Source of the DNA: Nocardioides alpinus
Lineage (GTDB): Bacteria; Actinomycetota; Actinomycetes; Propionibacteriales; Nocardioidaceae
Length of the DNA stretch: 64,000 nt
Direction: 5' to 3'
NCBI RefSeq assembly: GCF_900112035.1
Contig: NZ_FOKC01000004.1
Coordinates: 280,228 to 344,227 of the forward strand
The notes beneath the pieces are model-generated. The model saw nothing but the letters and a program-made list of their open reading frames with translations, was not told where the DNA came from and did not search any database. Within the stretch, counting starts at the first letter, position 1. Each line of letters begins with the position of its first letter. A program made the position numbers and the translations under genes. Below are positions 16,159-25,488 of this stretch, in pieces.

Positions 16159-17504
16159 GCGCCGTGCAGCGACGAGTCCATCGGCGCGACCAGTCCGCCC
16201 ACCAGCGACACCGCGACGACGGCTCCCGACGCGCCGCGCCCGAGCCGCTGCACCGCGACGAACGGAACCACCCACAGGAAGTACCAGAGGTGGACCACCG
16301 GGCTGAGCGCGACGGCCGCGGCCATCACCAGCGCCAGCCCCCGCACCGCCTGTCCGGGATCGGCGGTCGGCAGCCGGAGCAGGATCCAGCCGGAGGCGGC
16401 GACGATGCCGACCTGCGCCACGAGCCGGACCAGGTCGAGGAACGTCCCGTCCGGGGTGCCGAGCCCGACGAGCTGCGCGACGAGGTCGAGCCACCCTCCG
16501 AGCAGCGTCGGCAGTGACAGGGGTGTGTTGACCGTGCCCGGCACCGCCAGGGCACCGAGCCACCCGATGCCGAGCCCCCACACCAGGCCCGGCAGCACGA
16601 GCGCCGCGACCGCCACGGCCGCCACCCGGGCGGCGTGACGCACCCGTACGGCAGCGCCGGCCGCGGCGGGCGCGGTAACGAGCACGATCGCGACGCAGAC
16701 GAGGCCACCGGGAAGCTTCACACCGGCAGCCAGGCCGCCGAGGACGGCGCCGGCGACCCAGCCGTGCTCGCGCGCCACGACGAGGGCGGCCGCCATCAGT
16801 CCCGCCATCAGGAGGTCGTTGTGGAGACCGGCGACGCCGTTGGCGACCATCAGCGGTGAGGCCAGCACCAGGCAGGAGGCGAGCGCGGGGTTCGCGCCGC
16901 ACCACCGGGCCAGCCGCGGCACCGCCCACGCCAGCAGGAGCAGGCCGACCAGGGCCATCACCCGGTGGGCGACCACCAGCAGCCAGGGGTCCGCGGTGAG
17001 GCCGGCGGCGAGGTCGCCGCCGATGAGCGGGACGGGCCCGTACGGCGCGGGCGTGGCCATCCAGCGCGGGTCGACGCCCTCGACGATCGGACCGGGGATC
17101 GAGCGAGGGCCGACCAGGCTCCACGGGCCGTAGTCGTAGGGCGAGATGCCCCGGTGCGCCAGCGTCCCCTGGGCGGCGTACGACCAGCCGTCACGGGAGA
17201 AGAGCGGCGGGGCCACCAGCAGGGGCAACGCCCAGGCGACGGTCGCGAGACGGACCCGCGCGAGCACCGCTGCCTGCTCGCGGGCGTCGGCGCGGGCGGC
17301 CGTCCGGCACAGGTGGAGCCAGGCCGAGGCCAGCATGCCCAGCCCGACGAGGACGACGACCAGGCCGAGCATCCGCCCCACCGGTGCGCCACGGAGGACC
17401 TGGAGCAGGTCGGACTCGGCGACGACCGCACTGGGCGGGATGGTCGCCACGACGAGACCGCCGAGCAGCACGAGCACACTGCCCGCCAGCCCCTTGGTCA
17501 CCAC
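16011..17504 (-). CDS. MptA/MptB-type polyprenol-phosphomannose alpha-1,6-mannosyltransferase
   Basis: 497 residues, hydrophobic GT-C protein with about 12 predicted membrane segments. Family features: acidic LFSRDGWSYAAQG after the second segment, ISPYDYGPW, MATPAPYGPVPLI and LHNDLLMAG. MptB elongates the mannan core of lipomannan/lipoarabinomannan on the outer face, using polyprenol-phosphomannose. The neighbouring GT4 gene on the other strand suggests a glycolipid locus. Start GTG is supported by TAACGT 7 nt upstream. The soluble C-terminal tail overlaps the GT4 gene by 148 nt. Confidence 0.8.
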   Translation of the reverse strand: MVTKGLAGSVLVLLGGLVVATIPPSAVVAESDLLQVLRGAPVGRMLGLVVVLVGLGMLASAWLHLCRTAARADAREQAAVLARVRLATVAWALPLLVAPPLFSRDGWSYAAQGTLAHRGISPYDYGPWSLVGPRSIPGPIVEGVDPRWMATPAPYGPVPLIGGDLAAGLTADPWLLVVAHRVMALVGLLLLAWAVPRLARWCGANPALASCLVLASPLMVANGVAGLHNDLLMAGLMAAALVVAREHGWVAGAVLGGLAAGVKLPGGLVCVAIVLVTAPAAAGAAVRVRHAARVAAVAVAALVLPGLVWGLGIGWLGALAVPGTVNTPLSLPTLLGGWLDLVAQLVGLGTPDGTFLDLVRLVAQVGIVAASGWILLRLPTADPGQAVRGLALVMAAAVALSPVVHLWYFLWVVPFVAVQRLGRGASGAVVAVSLVGGLVAPMDSSLHGAYLAIVIGSLVVAAVAVLLLITRRARERLAGISTDEWTSSIDATVVDHG

Positions 17505-17511
17505 GGAGCGG

Positions 17512-17517
17512 ACGTTA
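17512..17517 (-). promoter_or_regulatory. Leaderless -10 box for the mptB-like gene
   Basis: Minus-strand TAACGT, 7 nt before GTG 17504. Confidence 0.45.
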
Positions 17518-17592
17518 GGTGGCCTTCCCGACCGCCGTCCGACCTGCCGGTGAACGCGAGGCCAACCCCTCCGTCCCCTCCCGCGAGGGTCC

Positions 17593-17598
17593 TAGGCT
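17593..17598 (+). promoter_or_regulatory. Leaderless -10 box that decides the phosphoesterase start
   Basis: TAGGCT abuts GTG 17599 and is 6 nt before GTG 17605. With the usual leaderless spacing the second GTG is the true start. Confidence 0.5.
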
Positions 17599-17604
17599 GT
17601 GGCC

Positions 17605-18513
17605 GTGAAGCAGCTCGGTCAGTACGCCGCCGCGCGGCACGCCGTCGCGCACCTGTCCGACCCGCACCTGATCGGTGGCGGCGGACTGCACTACGGCGTC
17701 ATCGACAACGTCGCCCACCTCCGTCGGGCGATGGACCGGCTGGCCGCCGTACGTCCCGCTCCGCAGGCGCTGGTCTTCACCGGCGACCTCGCCGACCGGG
17801 CCGAGCCGGACGCCTACGCCGTGCTGCGCTCGATCGTCGAGCCGGCCGCCGCAGAGATGGGCGCGATCGTGGTCTGGACGATGGGCAACCACGACGAGCG
17901 TGGACCGTTCGCGAGAGGCCTCTTCGACTCCGACGACGACGGCTTCCAGGACCGGGTGCACCACATCGACGGGCTGCGGATCGTCGCGCTCGACACGAGC
18001 GTGCCCGGCTACCACCACGGCGACCTCCGTCCCGAGCAGCTGGCCTGGCTCGCCGAGGTGCTCAGCACTCCTGCGGAGCACGGCACCCTCCTGGCGATGC
18101 ACCACCCGCCGCTCCCGCTGCCGATGATCCGGGCGGCCGAGCTCATCGAGCTGCACGACCAGCAGGCCCTCGCCGACGTCATCGCCGGCACGGACGTGCG
18201 CGGCATCCTGGCCGGTCACCTGCACCTCACGACCTGGTCGACCTTCGCCGGCGTGCCGGTGTCCGTGGCGTCCGCCAGCTGCTACACCACCGACCCGGCT
18301 CCCGTCGACCGGTTCGTCTCCGGAGTCGACGCCGGCCAGGCGTTCACCATGGTCCACGCCTACGACGACCGGCTGGTGCACACCCTCGTCCCGCTCGAGC
18401 GGGGCGTCGAGGTGAGCCACGTCGGCTCCGACATCGCCGAGGCCGTCGAGGCCGTGCCGATCGACCAGGCACGCGAGCTGGCCTCCTCCAAGACCTCCCA
18501 GTTCAACAACTGA
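17605..18513 (+). CDS. Calcineurin-like metallophosphoesterase (CpdA/Rv0805-like)
   Basis: 302 residues from GTG 17605. Binuclear metal motifs in order: LSDPHL (DxH), FTGDLAD, MGNHDE, AMHHPPLP and AGHLHLTTW. This order and size match class III cyclic nucleotide phosphodiesterases such as CpdA and Rv0805; other phosphoesters are possible, since Rv0805 itself is only weakly active on cAMP. Soluble. Followed 22 nt later by a histidine phosphatase gene, so the two are likely co-transcribed. Confidence 0.85.
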   Translation: MKQLGQYAAARHAVAHLSDPHLIGGGGLHYGVIDNVAHLRRAMDRLAAVRPAPQALVFTGDLADRAEPDAYAVLRSIVEPAAAEMGAIVVWTMGNHDERGPFARGLFDSDDDGFQDRVHHIDGLRIVALDTSVPGYHHGDLRPEQLAWLAEVLSTPAEHGTLLAMHHPPLPLPMIRAAELIELHDQQALADVIAGTDVRGILAGHLHLTTWSTFAGVPVSVASASCYTTDPAPVDRFVSGVDAGQAFTMVHAYDDRLVHTLVPLERGVEVSHVGSDIAEAVEAVPIDQARELASSKTSQFNN

Positions 18514-18535
18514 CCCCACCTCCAAGGACTCCTTC

Positions 18536-19216
18536 GTGCGACTGCTGCTGATGCGCCACGGCCAGACCCATGCCAACGTCTCGGGCGAGCTCGACACCGC
18601 CCACCCCGGTGTCGACCTGACCGACCTCGGGCGCGCCCAGGCCCTCGCAGCCAGCAAGGTGCTGGCCGACGAGCACCTCGACGCGATCTACGTCTCCAGC
18701 CGCGTGCGTACGCACCAGACGGCGGCGCCGACCGCTGAGCACCGGGGCCTCGAGCTGACCCACCTCGACGGGCTCGAGGAGATCTCGGCGGGCGACTTCG
18801 AGATGCGCAGCGACCACGACGCCGTCGCCGGCTACGTCGGCTCGGTGGCCACGTGGCTGGAGGGCGACCTGGCCCACCGCATGCCCGGCGCCGAGACCGG
18901 CGAGGAGTTCCTGGCCCGCTTCGACGCAGCGGTCCGAGCGATCGTCGACGCGGGCCACGACGCGGCCCTCGTGGTGAGCCACGGGGCCGCCTTGCGCACC
19001 TGGGTCTCGACGCGGATGGAGGCGCACCCGGACGCGCCACCCGCGACCCAGCCGCTGCACAACACCGCACTGATCGTGCTCGAGGGGGACTTCGAGGCCG
19101 GCTGGCGGATGGTGTCGTGGCAGGAGCACCCGGTCGGCGGGGAGCTCCTGGAGGACCCGAGCGCGGAGGACCCGACCGGCGACCTCGACCCGGACGGCGA
19201 CGGCGAGATCGGTTAG
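18536..19216 (+). CDS. Histidine phosphatase (phosphoglycerate mutase-like) family protein
   Basis: 226 residues from GTG. The phosphohistidine motif MRHGQTHAN lies at residues 6-14, the acid/base glutamate region is EEISAGDFEM, and the second catalytic His is in VVSHGAAL. Phosphatase rather than mutase by divergence; substrate unknown (sugar phosphates, cobalamin precursors and glucosyl-phosphoglycerate are used by relatives). The last ~25 residues are acidic and likely disordered. Ends 4 nt inside the convergent M20 gene. Confidence 0.88.
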   Translation: MRLLLMRHGQTHANVSGELDTAHPGVDLTDLGRAQALAASKVLADEHLDAIYVSSRVRTHQTAAPTAEHRGLELTHLDGLEEISAGDFEMRSDHDAVAGYVGSVATWLEGDLAHRMPGAETGEEFLARFDAAVRAIVDAGHDAALVVSHGAALRTWVSTRMEAHPDAPPATQPLHNTALIVLEGDFEAGWRMVSWQEHPVGGELLEDPSAEDPTGDLDPDGDGEIG

Positions 19217-20466
19217 ACGGGACCCAGCCAGACCAGGGCTGCCGACACGAGTGCGCTGACACCGATGCCGAGAGTGGGCTGGATGACCGGTGCGTAGGCC
19301 GGCGAGTGGTTGGACGGCAGGGACGCCATCACGCGCTGCATCGCCGGCACGTCCGCGGCGCCGTCGAACGCGGCCGGATCGGCCCCGCCCAGCAGCCAGA
19401 AGACGCAGGGCGCGCCCGCGGCAGCGGCCAGCACACCGACGTCCTCGCTCCCGGTCACCGGCCCGGGATCGACCACGGCGGTCACCCCGACGGTTCCGGT
19501 CAGGGCTGCCCGCGTCCGTTCGACGGCGTCGGCGTCGTTGACGACCGCCGGCGCCGACTCGTAGGCCACGATCTCCGGTCCCACCGGTGCTCCGGCGGCC
19601 GCGGCCTCCGCCTCCACGATGCGTGTGATCGCGGCCAGCACCACGCCGCGGACGTGGGGGTCGTAGGTGCGCACGTTGACCAGCAGCTCGGCCTGCTCCG
19701 GGATGATGTTGGCCTTCGTGCCGGCTCGCGAGGCACCCACCGTGACGACCGCGGTGTCGGTGGCGGCGACCTCGCGCGAGACGATCGTCTGGAGTCGCAT
19801 CACCGTGGACGCGGCCATGACGACGGGGTCGACGGTGGCCTCCGGACGAGAGCCGTGCCCTCCCGCCCCGGTCAGCGTCACCCGCAGGCTGTCCGTCGCC
19901 GCGAAGGCCGGTCCCGACGTCAGACCGAGCGCGCCGGCGGGGAGCGGCGCGACGTGCTGGCCCAGCACCACGTCGGGCCGCGGGACGAGGTCGTACAGCC
20001 GGTCGTCCACCATCGCCGCTGCTCCCCTCGCCACCTCCTCCGCGGGCTGGAACAGCACCACAAGCGTTCCCGTCCAGCCTGCGTCCGCGGCCAGGGTGGC
20101 GGCCGCACCCAGCAGGCAGGTGACGTGCACGTCGTGCCCGCACGCGTGCATGACCGCGACGTCGACGCCGTCGGGGTCGAGCGCCCGGGCCGTGCTGGCG
20201 TAGGGCAGGCCCGTCGCCTCCTCCACGGGCAGTCCGTCCATGTCCGCCCTCAGCAGGGCGACCGGTCCCTCGCCGCGCGCCAGGACGCCGACGACACCTG
20301 TGATGCCAATGCCTTCGTGGACCTCGAAGCCGCACTCACGCAGCCACGCGGCTGCGAGCCCGGCCGTCCGGCGCTCGGAGAACGACAGCTCCGGATGGGC
20401 GTGCAGGTCGCGGTAGACGTCCTCGAGACGGCTCATCAGGTCCGGATCCGCAGGCGGTGTCGTCAT
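19213..20466 (-). CDS. M20D-family amidohydrolase
   Basis: 417 residues. Metal-dependent hydrolase of the hippurate/IAA-amino-acid amidohydrolase group. Motifs: DLHAHPELSFSE, RADMDGLPVEE, HACGHDVH (metal ligands), FQPAEEVARGA with the catalytic Glu pair, and GGHGSRPEATVDP in the dimerisation lid; the final metal His is in LPSNHSPAY. Likely cleaves N-acyl amino acids, substrate unknown. Own promoter likely: TACTGT 5 nt before the ATG, between it and the MFS stop. Confidence 0.9.
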   Translation of the reverse strand: MTTPPADPDLMSRLEDVYRDLHAHPELSFSERRTAGLAAAWLRECGFEVHEGIGITGVVGVLARGEGPVALLRADMDGLPVEEATGLPYASTARALDPDGVDVAVMHACGHDVHVTCLLGAAATLAADAGWTGTLVVLFQPAEEVARGAAAMVDDRLYDLVPRPDVVLGQHVAPLPAGALGLTSGPAFAATDSLRVTLTGAGGHGSRPEATVDPVVMAASTVMRLQTIVSREVAATDTAVVTVGASRAGTKANIIPEQAELLVNVRTYDPHVRGVVLAAITRIVEAEAAAAGAPVGPEIVAYESAPAVVNDADAVERTRAALTGTVGVTAVVDPGPVTGSEDVGVLAAAAGAPCVFWLLGGADPAAFDGAADVPAMQRVMASLPSNHSPAYAPVIQPTLGIGVSALVSAALVWLGPV

Positions 20467-20471
20467 GGCTC

Positions 20472-20477
20472 ACAGTA
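20472..20477 (-). promoter_or_regulatory. Leaderless -10 box for the M20 gene
   Basis: Minus-strand TACTGT, 5 nt before ATG 20466, squeezed between the MFS stop and this start. Confidence 0.4.
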
Positions 20478-20482
20478 GGCCG

Positions 20483-21823
20483 TCAGACGCCCTCCGTGCC
20501 GATACCCGGATGGACGAAGGGATGGCCGGCCTTCATCTGCTCGACCGAACCCGGGTGGACGCGGGCGAGGTGGGCCAGCCCGCGACGGCGGTAGCGCAGG
20601 GTCTGGACGATGCCGAGGGCCCAGAAGACGTACTGCACCGCGAGCGCGAGCTTGAAGTCGTCCAACGTGTAGGCATCCATGCCGCCGGGGTTCGAGAGGT
20701 CGAGCACGATCCCGATCAACGCCATGGTGAGCAGCGAGGCGGTGAAGCCGCCGACGTTGATCAGGCCGTTGGCACGTCCGGTCTGGTGCGTCGGGGTGAA
20801 GGACCGGGCGAGGTCGAACGCGACCATCGCCGCGGGCCCGCCGCTGGCGGTGGCGAAGGCCATCACCACGACGAGCCAGTCCGGCGCGGCGCCCGGCCAC
20901 AGCAGCACCGCGGTCCACGGCACCACCATCGCGATGACGACGCCGACCACGATCCACGAGCGGTAGTAGGGCAGCCGCGCCACCAGTCGGGCGAGGGCGA
21001 GCCCGCTCACCACGGCCCACGCCGTCATCGCCATCAGCAGCGTGCTCGCGCCGGTCGGGGTCCAGCCGAGCCCCTGGACCAGGAACGGATAGCCCCACAG
21101 CAGGGCGAACACCGTGGCGGAGAACTGCGACACGAAGTGGGACCACATGCCCAGCCGTGTGCCGGGGTTGCCCCAGACCGTGCGGACCGACCCCGCGAGC
21201 GCGCGGAGCTTGATCGCCACGACCTCGTCGCGGCGGTAGGGCGAGTCCTTGACGACGAGCACCACCGCGACCAGCAGGACCACCCCGAGGCTCGAGGTCA
21301 GTGCGAAGGCCTTCGTCCAGCCGAGCGTGTGCAGGAGGTAGGCCAGCGGGCCGGCCGCGGCGATCGCGCCGAGCTGGCCGGACAGGCCCGTCAGCTGGGT
21401 GACCATCGGCCCCTGCCGCACGAGGAACCACGCGGTCACGAGGCGGATCACGCTGACGAAGATCATCGCGTCGCCCGCACCCAGCACCGCGCGCGAGAGT
21501 ACCGCGATGCCGAAGGAACCGGAGAAGGCGAACCCCAGCTGGCCGGCGGTCATCAGCACCAGGCCGCAGAGCAGCATCGCCCGCGAGCCGAAGCGGTCCA
21601 GCAGGACGCCGACCGGCACCTGCATGCCGGCGTACACGACGAGCTGGAGCACCGTGAACGCCGCCAGGCTGGTGGCGCTGATGTGGAAGCGGTCGGCGGC
21701 GATGATGCCCGCGACGCCGAGCGAGCTGCGGTGGAAGACAGCCAGGACGTAGACCGCGAGCGCCACCAGCCAGATCACCCACGCACGTCGCCTGCCGATG
21801 TCGTGGATCTGCTCGGCACTCAC
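20483..21823 (-). CDS. MFS transporter
   Basis: 446 residues from GTG 21823, about 12 predicted membrane segments in two bundles. The MFS loop 2-3 motif is recognisable as GVLLDRFGSRAML, and a matching second-half segment follows the long central loop. Start chosen because the GTG overlaps the fructokinase stop (GTGA). Third gene of an isomerase-kinase-transporter operon, which suggests a sugar or sugar-derived substrate; similarity also allows an organic anion, so specificity is open. Confidence 0.85.
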   Translation of the reverse strand: MSAEQIHDIGRRRAWVIWLVALAVYVLAVFHRSSLGVAGIIAADRFHISATSLAAFTVLQLVVYAGMQVPVGVLLDRFGSRAMLLCGLVLMTAGQLGFAFSGSFGIAVLSRAVLGAGDAMIFVSVIRLVTAWFLVRQGPMVTQLTGLSGQLGAIAAAGPLAYLLHTLGWTKAFALTSSLGVVLLVAVVLVVKDSPYRRDEVVAIKLRALAGSVRTVWGNPGTRLGMWSHFVSQFSATVFALLWGYPFLVQGLGWTPTGASTLLMAMTAWAVVSGLALARLVARLPYYRSWIVVGVVIAMVVPWTAVLLWPGAAPDWLVVVMAFATASGGPAAMVAFDLARSFTPTHQTGRANGLINVGGFTASLLTMALIGIVLDLSNPGGMDAYTLDDFKLALAVQYVFWALGIVQTLRYRRRGLAHLARVHPGSVEQMKAGHPFVHPGIGTEGV

Positions 21824-22773
21824 TCCGCGGGCGCTCCGGGCCCGCCGAGGGCGGCAGTGAGCTCGGCGCGGTCCGGCGGGTCCGCACCGGGGCGGGAGAC
21901 GGTGACTGCGGCACCGATGGCAGCCGTGGTGACGACGTCGAGCAGGTCGCGGTCGGAGAGCGCCCGGAGCGCCTCGGCGCCTGCGGCGCCGCGGACGCCG
22001 AGGGAGAGGAGCGTGTCGATCAGCACGCCGCTGAACGTGTCGCCCGCGCCCACCGTGTCGGCCACGACGACGGGCACGCCCGGCACCTCCAGGGTCGTGC
22101 CGTCGGGGCGTACGGCGATCGCGCCGGCGCCGCCGCGGGTGACCACGACGAGCCCCGGGCCCATCGACGCCCAGCGGGTGGCCGTCGCGACGGGGTGGTG
22201 GTCCGGGTGGAGCCACTCGAGGTCCTCGTCGCTGACCTTGACCACGTCGGCGAGGGCCACCAGCGCCTCGACCCGGGCGACGGGGCCGGTGCGGTCCGGG
22301 GTGATGGAGGGACGGGCGTTGGGGTCGAGCGAGACGAGGGCGCGGCCACGGCGGGACCGGACGGCGTCGAGGACTGCGTCGGCACCCGGCTCGAGCACGG
22401 TGGCGATCGAGCCGACGTGGATCACGTCGCACTCCTCGTCCGGCACGGACGCGAGGTTCCAGTCGAGGTCGAAGACGTAGGACGCCGCCCCGGTCGCGTC
22501 CAGCGTGACCGCGGCGGTGGACGTCCGGCCGGAGGCGGTCGGCTGCGCCAGGACGGTGACGTCACTGGCCTCGAGCCAGGAGCGCACCACCGCGCCGCGC
22601 TCGTCGTCGCCCAGCAGGGTCACCAGGCGTACGTCGCGCCCGAGCCGGCCGAGCGTGATCGCGACGTTGGCGGGGCTGCCGCCGGGCAGGTCCTGGGGGT
22701 GCCCGTCCCGGTCCGGCACGACGTCGACGAGCGCCTCGCCGACGACGAGCACCTTCGGCTGTGCGTCCGTCAT
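21820..22773 (-). CDS. PfkB-family carbohydrate kinase (probable fructokinase)
   Basis: 317 residues. PfkB signature 1 is GGSPANVAITLGRLG (near 33-47) and signature 2 is DTVGAGDTFSG with the catalytic Asp of GAGD. ATP-dependent sugar kinase; by length and motif spacing closest to fructokinases. It sits 20 nt after an AGE-family isomerase gene and overlaps the transporter start, so mannose (or a related aldose) to fructose to fructose-6-phosphate is a coherent route. Start ATG 22773. Confidence 0.87.
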   Translation of the reverse strand: MTDAQPKVLVVGEALVDVVPDRDGHPQDLPGGSPANVAITLGRLGRDVRLVTLLGDDERGAVVRSWLEASDVTVLAQPTASGRTSTAAVTLDATGAASYVFDLDWNLASVPDEECDVIHVGSIATVLEPGADAVLDAVRSRRGRALVSLDPNARPSITPDRTGPVARVEALVALADVVKVSDEDLEWLHPDHHPVATATRWASMGPGLVVVTRGGAGAIAVRPDGTTLEVPGVPVVVADTVGAGDTFSGVLIDTLLSLGVRGAAGAEALRALSDRDLLDVVTTAAIGAAVTVSRPGADPPDRAELTAALGGPGAPAE

Positions 22774-22793
22774 GGCCCCCATCATGCCGCTGC

Positions 22794-24029
22794 TCACGCG
22801 TCGGCCGACAGGGCCACCGCACGGGCGAGACCGGGGGCCAGCGGCAGTCGTGGCAGGAGCGTGGCCTGCACGGCGTGGTAGAGGTCGGGCTTGCCCGGCC
22901 ACACCGACGCCTGCGGCTGGTTGGTGGGGTCGAGCTCGTGGTGCCACGAGCCCCGCTCGACGTCCTGCACGTGGTCGACCACGAAGCCCCACCACTCGGC
23001 GTACCTCTCCGCATAGACCTGCTCCCCCGTCCGCCGGTGCAGCGCCGCGGCGGCCGCGATGGCCTCCGCCACCACCCAGTGCATCCGCTCCCGCACCACG
23101 GGCGCGCCGTCCCAGTCGGTCGTGTAGACGAAGCCCGGCGCACCGTCGACGTCCCAGCCGTCGGCGACCGCCCGGTCGAAGAGGAGGCGCGAGGTGGCGA
23201 GCAGGCCGGCCGGGGCCCGTTCGCCCAGGGTGGCCTCGACGTGGAGCAGCAGGCGCGACCACTCGAGGCCGTGCCCGACGGTCGCGCCGAACGGCTTGAA
23301 CGGGTCGTCGGGACGATCGCGGTTGAGGTCGAGGTCAGGCGTCCAGTCCGGGCCGAAGTGCTCCGGGAGCCGACCGTCGTAGGTCGCCGCCAGCCGGGTC
23401 GCGAGCTCGGCGACCCGGGCCGCCCTGTCGTGCCAGAGGGCCTCGCCGGTCGCATCCCCCACGGCGAGCATCGCCTCGACCGAGTGCATCGCCGCGTTGA
23501 GCCCGCGGTAGGGCGCAGCAGTGGTCCAGGAGCGGTCCCACTCGTCGACCACCCGGCTCGAGGAGTCGTCCCAGAAGTGCTGCTCGAACACGTGCATCGC
23601 CTCTCCCAGCAGCGCGTCCGCTCCGGGCAGCCGGGCCGTGACCGCGGTGGCGCCGGCCAGCATCACGAAGGCGTGGTCGTAGCACGACTTGGCCGTCCCG
23701 ACGGGCGCCCCGGTCGCGTCGACGGCACTGAACCATCCCCCGTGGTCGTCGTCGTGCAGCGTGGTCCGCAGTCCGAAGAGGGCGGCCGTGGCGATCGGCG
23801 TACATCCCTCGACACCCAGCAGCGCACCGAGGCCGTGGACGTGCACCGTGCGGCTGGTGATCCACGTGTGCACCGGGCGGTCGAGGTCGGGGGCACCCGT
23901 CTCGTCGAGCCAGGCCGCGCCGCCGGCGGGGTGGATGATCCGGCGGCCGAACGCCAGGAGCCGGCGCAGCTCGGCGTCCAGCCAGTCGTCGCTGGGGCCG
24001 GCGGGCATCGGGGACGGGAGCGCACTCAT
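22794..24029 (-). CDS. N-acylglucosamine 2-epimerase/mannose isomerase family protein
   Basis: 411 residues, (alpha/alpha)6-barrel sugar isomerase family (AGE, YihS, mannose isomerase). Family features: [49 protein letters not shown] and [17 protein letters not shown], which carry the catalytic histidines. With the kinase next door, aldose-ketose isomerisation (mannose or a similar sugar to fructose) is more likely than N-acyl epimerisation. Start ATG 24029; first gene of a three-gene operon. Confidence 0.85.
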   Translation of the reverse strand: MSALPSPMPAGPSDDWLDAELRRLLAFGRRIIHPAGGAAWLDETGAPDLDRPVHTWITSRTVHVHGLGALLGVEGCTPIATAALFGLRTTLHDDDHGGWFSAVDATGAPVGTAKSCYDHAFVMLAGATAVTARLPGADALLGEAMHVFEQHFWDDSSSRVVDEWDRSWTTAAPYRGLNAAMHSVEAMLAVGDATGEALWHDRAARVAELATRLAATYDGRLPEHFGPDWTPDLDLNRDRPDDPFKPFGATVGHGLEWSRLLLHVEATLGERAPAGLLATSRLLFDRAVADGWDVDGAPGFVYTTDWDGAPVVRERMHWVVAEAIAAAAALHRRTGEQVYAERYAEWWGFVVDHVQDVERGSWHHELDPTNQPQASVWPGKPDLYHAVQATLLPRLPLAPGLARAVALSADA

Positions 24030-24084
24030 CCCGGCAGTCACGCAGACCCGCGTCGCCGGGTCAAGGACGACCCACCCGCAACGA

Positions 24085-24115
24085 CAAGACCCCCGCACAC
24101 TGTGCGGGGGTCTTG
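24085..24115 (-). terminator. Strong hairpin after tRNA-Tyr
   Basis: Perfect 15-bp inverted repeat (arms CAAGACCCCCGCACA and its complement) with one central base, so the real stem is about 13 bp. It lies 24 nt downstream of tRNA-Tyr on its strand and 55 nt upstream of the isomerase start. Confidence 0.75.
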
Positions 24116-24139
24116 CGACTGGACTCGAGATCCGTCCAG

Positions 24140-24221
24140 TGGCAGGTAGAGGATTCGAACCTCTGTAGGCGTTGCCGGCTGATTTACAGTCAGCTCCCTT
24201 TGGCCGCTCGGGCAACCTGCC
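24140..24221 (-). tRNA. tRNA-Tyr (GTA)
   Basis: Minus-strand class II tRNA with acceptor GGCAGGT/ACCTGCC, anticodon GTA in loop CTGTAAA, a long variable arm and T-arm GGTTCGAATCC. CCA is not encoded. Confidence 0.93.
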
Positions 24222-24304
24222 GGGCCGTGCGGAACAATAGCAAGGCACGGACGTCACTACGAATCCCCGGGGCACCCGCAGGAGGCCCCCCAAGGAGGCA
24301 CAGA

Positions 24305-24796
24305 ATGGCTGACTCGAGCTTCGACATCGTGAGCAAGCTGGACCGCCAGGAGGTCGACAACGCCCTGAGCCAGGCGGCTCGCGAGATCGCCACCCGTTTC
24401 GACTTCAAGGGCACCGGCGCGACGATCGAGTGGAAGGGCGAGAAGGCGATCGAGATCACCGCGTCGGCCGACGACCGGGCCAGCGCCGTCCTCAGCGTCT
24501 TCCAGGACAAGCTCATCAAGCGCGACCAGAGCCTGAAGATCCTCGACACCTCCGAGCCGCGGCAGTCCGGCCAGGTCTCCAAGATCGACATCGCGCTCAA
24601 GGAGGGCATCACCTCCGAGGACGCCAAGAAGATCTCCAAGCTGATCCGCGACGAGGGCCCCAAGGGCGTCAAGGCGCAGGTGCAGGGCGAGGAGCTGCGC
24701 GTCTCGTCGAAGAAGCGCGACGACCTGCAGGCCGTGCAGCAGCTGGTGAAGTCGCAGGACTACGACTTCGCGGTGCAGTTCACCAACTACCGCTGA
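24305..24796 (+). CDS. YajQ-family nucleotide-binding protein
   Basis: 163 residues, full length for the YajQ/UPF0234 family, which binds nucleotides; the Xanthomonas homologue is a c-di-GMP effector. Typical start [28 protein letters not shown] and C-terminal VQFTNYR. Two RNP-like ferredoxin folds expected. Unlike most genes here it has a strong ribosome site (AAGGAGG, 8 nt before the ATG). Its end overlaps the convergent B12-domain gene by 17 nt. Confidence 0.93.
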   Translation: MADSSFDIVSKLDRQEVDNALSQAAREIATRFDFKGTGATIEWKGEKAIEITASADDRASAVLSVFQDKLIKRDQSLKILDTSEPRQSGQVSKIDIALKEGITSEDAKKISKLIRDEGPKGVKAQVQGEELRVSSKKRDDLQAVQQLVKSQDYDFAVQFTNYR

Positions 24797-25430
24797 GCTC
24801 CATCAGCGCGCCGACGAGGAACACCACGGCGCGCACCGGGTCGGCGGGCAGCGCCGTCGCGCCGATCTCGGCCACGGTCTGCTCGTCCGCCCCGCGGCCG
24901 GCGACGTAGAGGGCGTGGTCCTGCGCCAGTCGGCGCAGCGTGGTGGCGCGGGCGGTGAAGGCCGTCGGCCGCACGGCCGCCAGCACCACGGCGTCCGCCC
25001 GGGCCGCACGGGCAGCCGAGGCGACGGCCGGGATCGGGGTGTCCGCGCCCAGGAAGAGCACCCGCACTCCTCGCTCGCGCAGCATCAGGGCCACGCACAG
25101 GAGCACCATGTCGTGGCGTTCGCCTGCGGGGCACGCGAGGAGCACGACGGGTGGGCGGGCCGCGGCGTCGTCGAGCACCTGCTGCGGCGGCACCGAGGAC
25201 AGCGCCGTCAGCTTGCGCCGGAGCATGTCGCTCACGAAGTGCTCGTGCGCGACCGAGAGCGTGCCTGCCTCCCACCGGTCGCCGACCTCCGCCAGGAACG
25301 GCAGGACCACACCGGCGACCGCACCCGACAGGGGGATGTCCCACAGGAGCTTGGCGATCGCGAGCTCGGCCGCGTCGGTGTCGAAGGCCTCGACCGCCGC
25401 CCAGAGCTCCTCCTTCGTCGTGGTGTCCAC
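24780..25430 (-). CDS. Stand-alone CarH/LitR-like cobalamin-binding domain protein
   Basis: 216 residues from GTG 25430. A four-helix cap followed by a Rossmann B12-binding domain. The cap has the Wx9EH motif of B12 photoreceptors (Trp53, Glu63, His64) and the B12 domain has the base-off motif GERHD (Glu104, His106) before a LFLGADTP strand. The residue after Trp53 is Glu, not the His that becomes the upper ligand in Thermus CarH. No MerR-type helix-turn-helix precedes it: the region upstream is cysA. It may sense light or B12 state through a partner protein, or act in a corrinoid enzyme. Overlaps yajQ tail to tail. Confidence 0.75.
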   Translation of the reverse strand: MDTTTKEELWAAVEAFDTDAAELAIAKLLWDIPLSGAVAGVVLPFLAEVGDRWEAGTLSVAHEHFVSDMLRRKLTALSSVPPQQVLDDAAARPPVVLLACPAGERHDMVLLCVALMLRERGVRVLFLGADTPIPAVASAARAARADAVVLAAVRPTAFTARATTLRRLAQDHALYVAGRGADEQTVAEIGATALPADPVRAVVFLVGALMELSGSW

Positions 25431-25488
25431 GGGCGAACGGTAGTGCGTGGACCGCCCGGCCGGGACCTCTTCGAGGGTGGTCAGCGGC

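Noticed and set aside
12817..17124. A 1,435-codon open frame on the minus strand
   Set aside because: It is antisense to the fahA operon and the GT4 gene and out of frame with the mptB-like gene. Composition is Arg/Gly/Ala-rich without motifs.
17593..17601. GTG 17599 as start of the metallophosphoesterase
   Set aside because: It abuts the TAGGCT box with no room for a transcription start; GTG 17605 has the usual 6-nt spacing.
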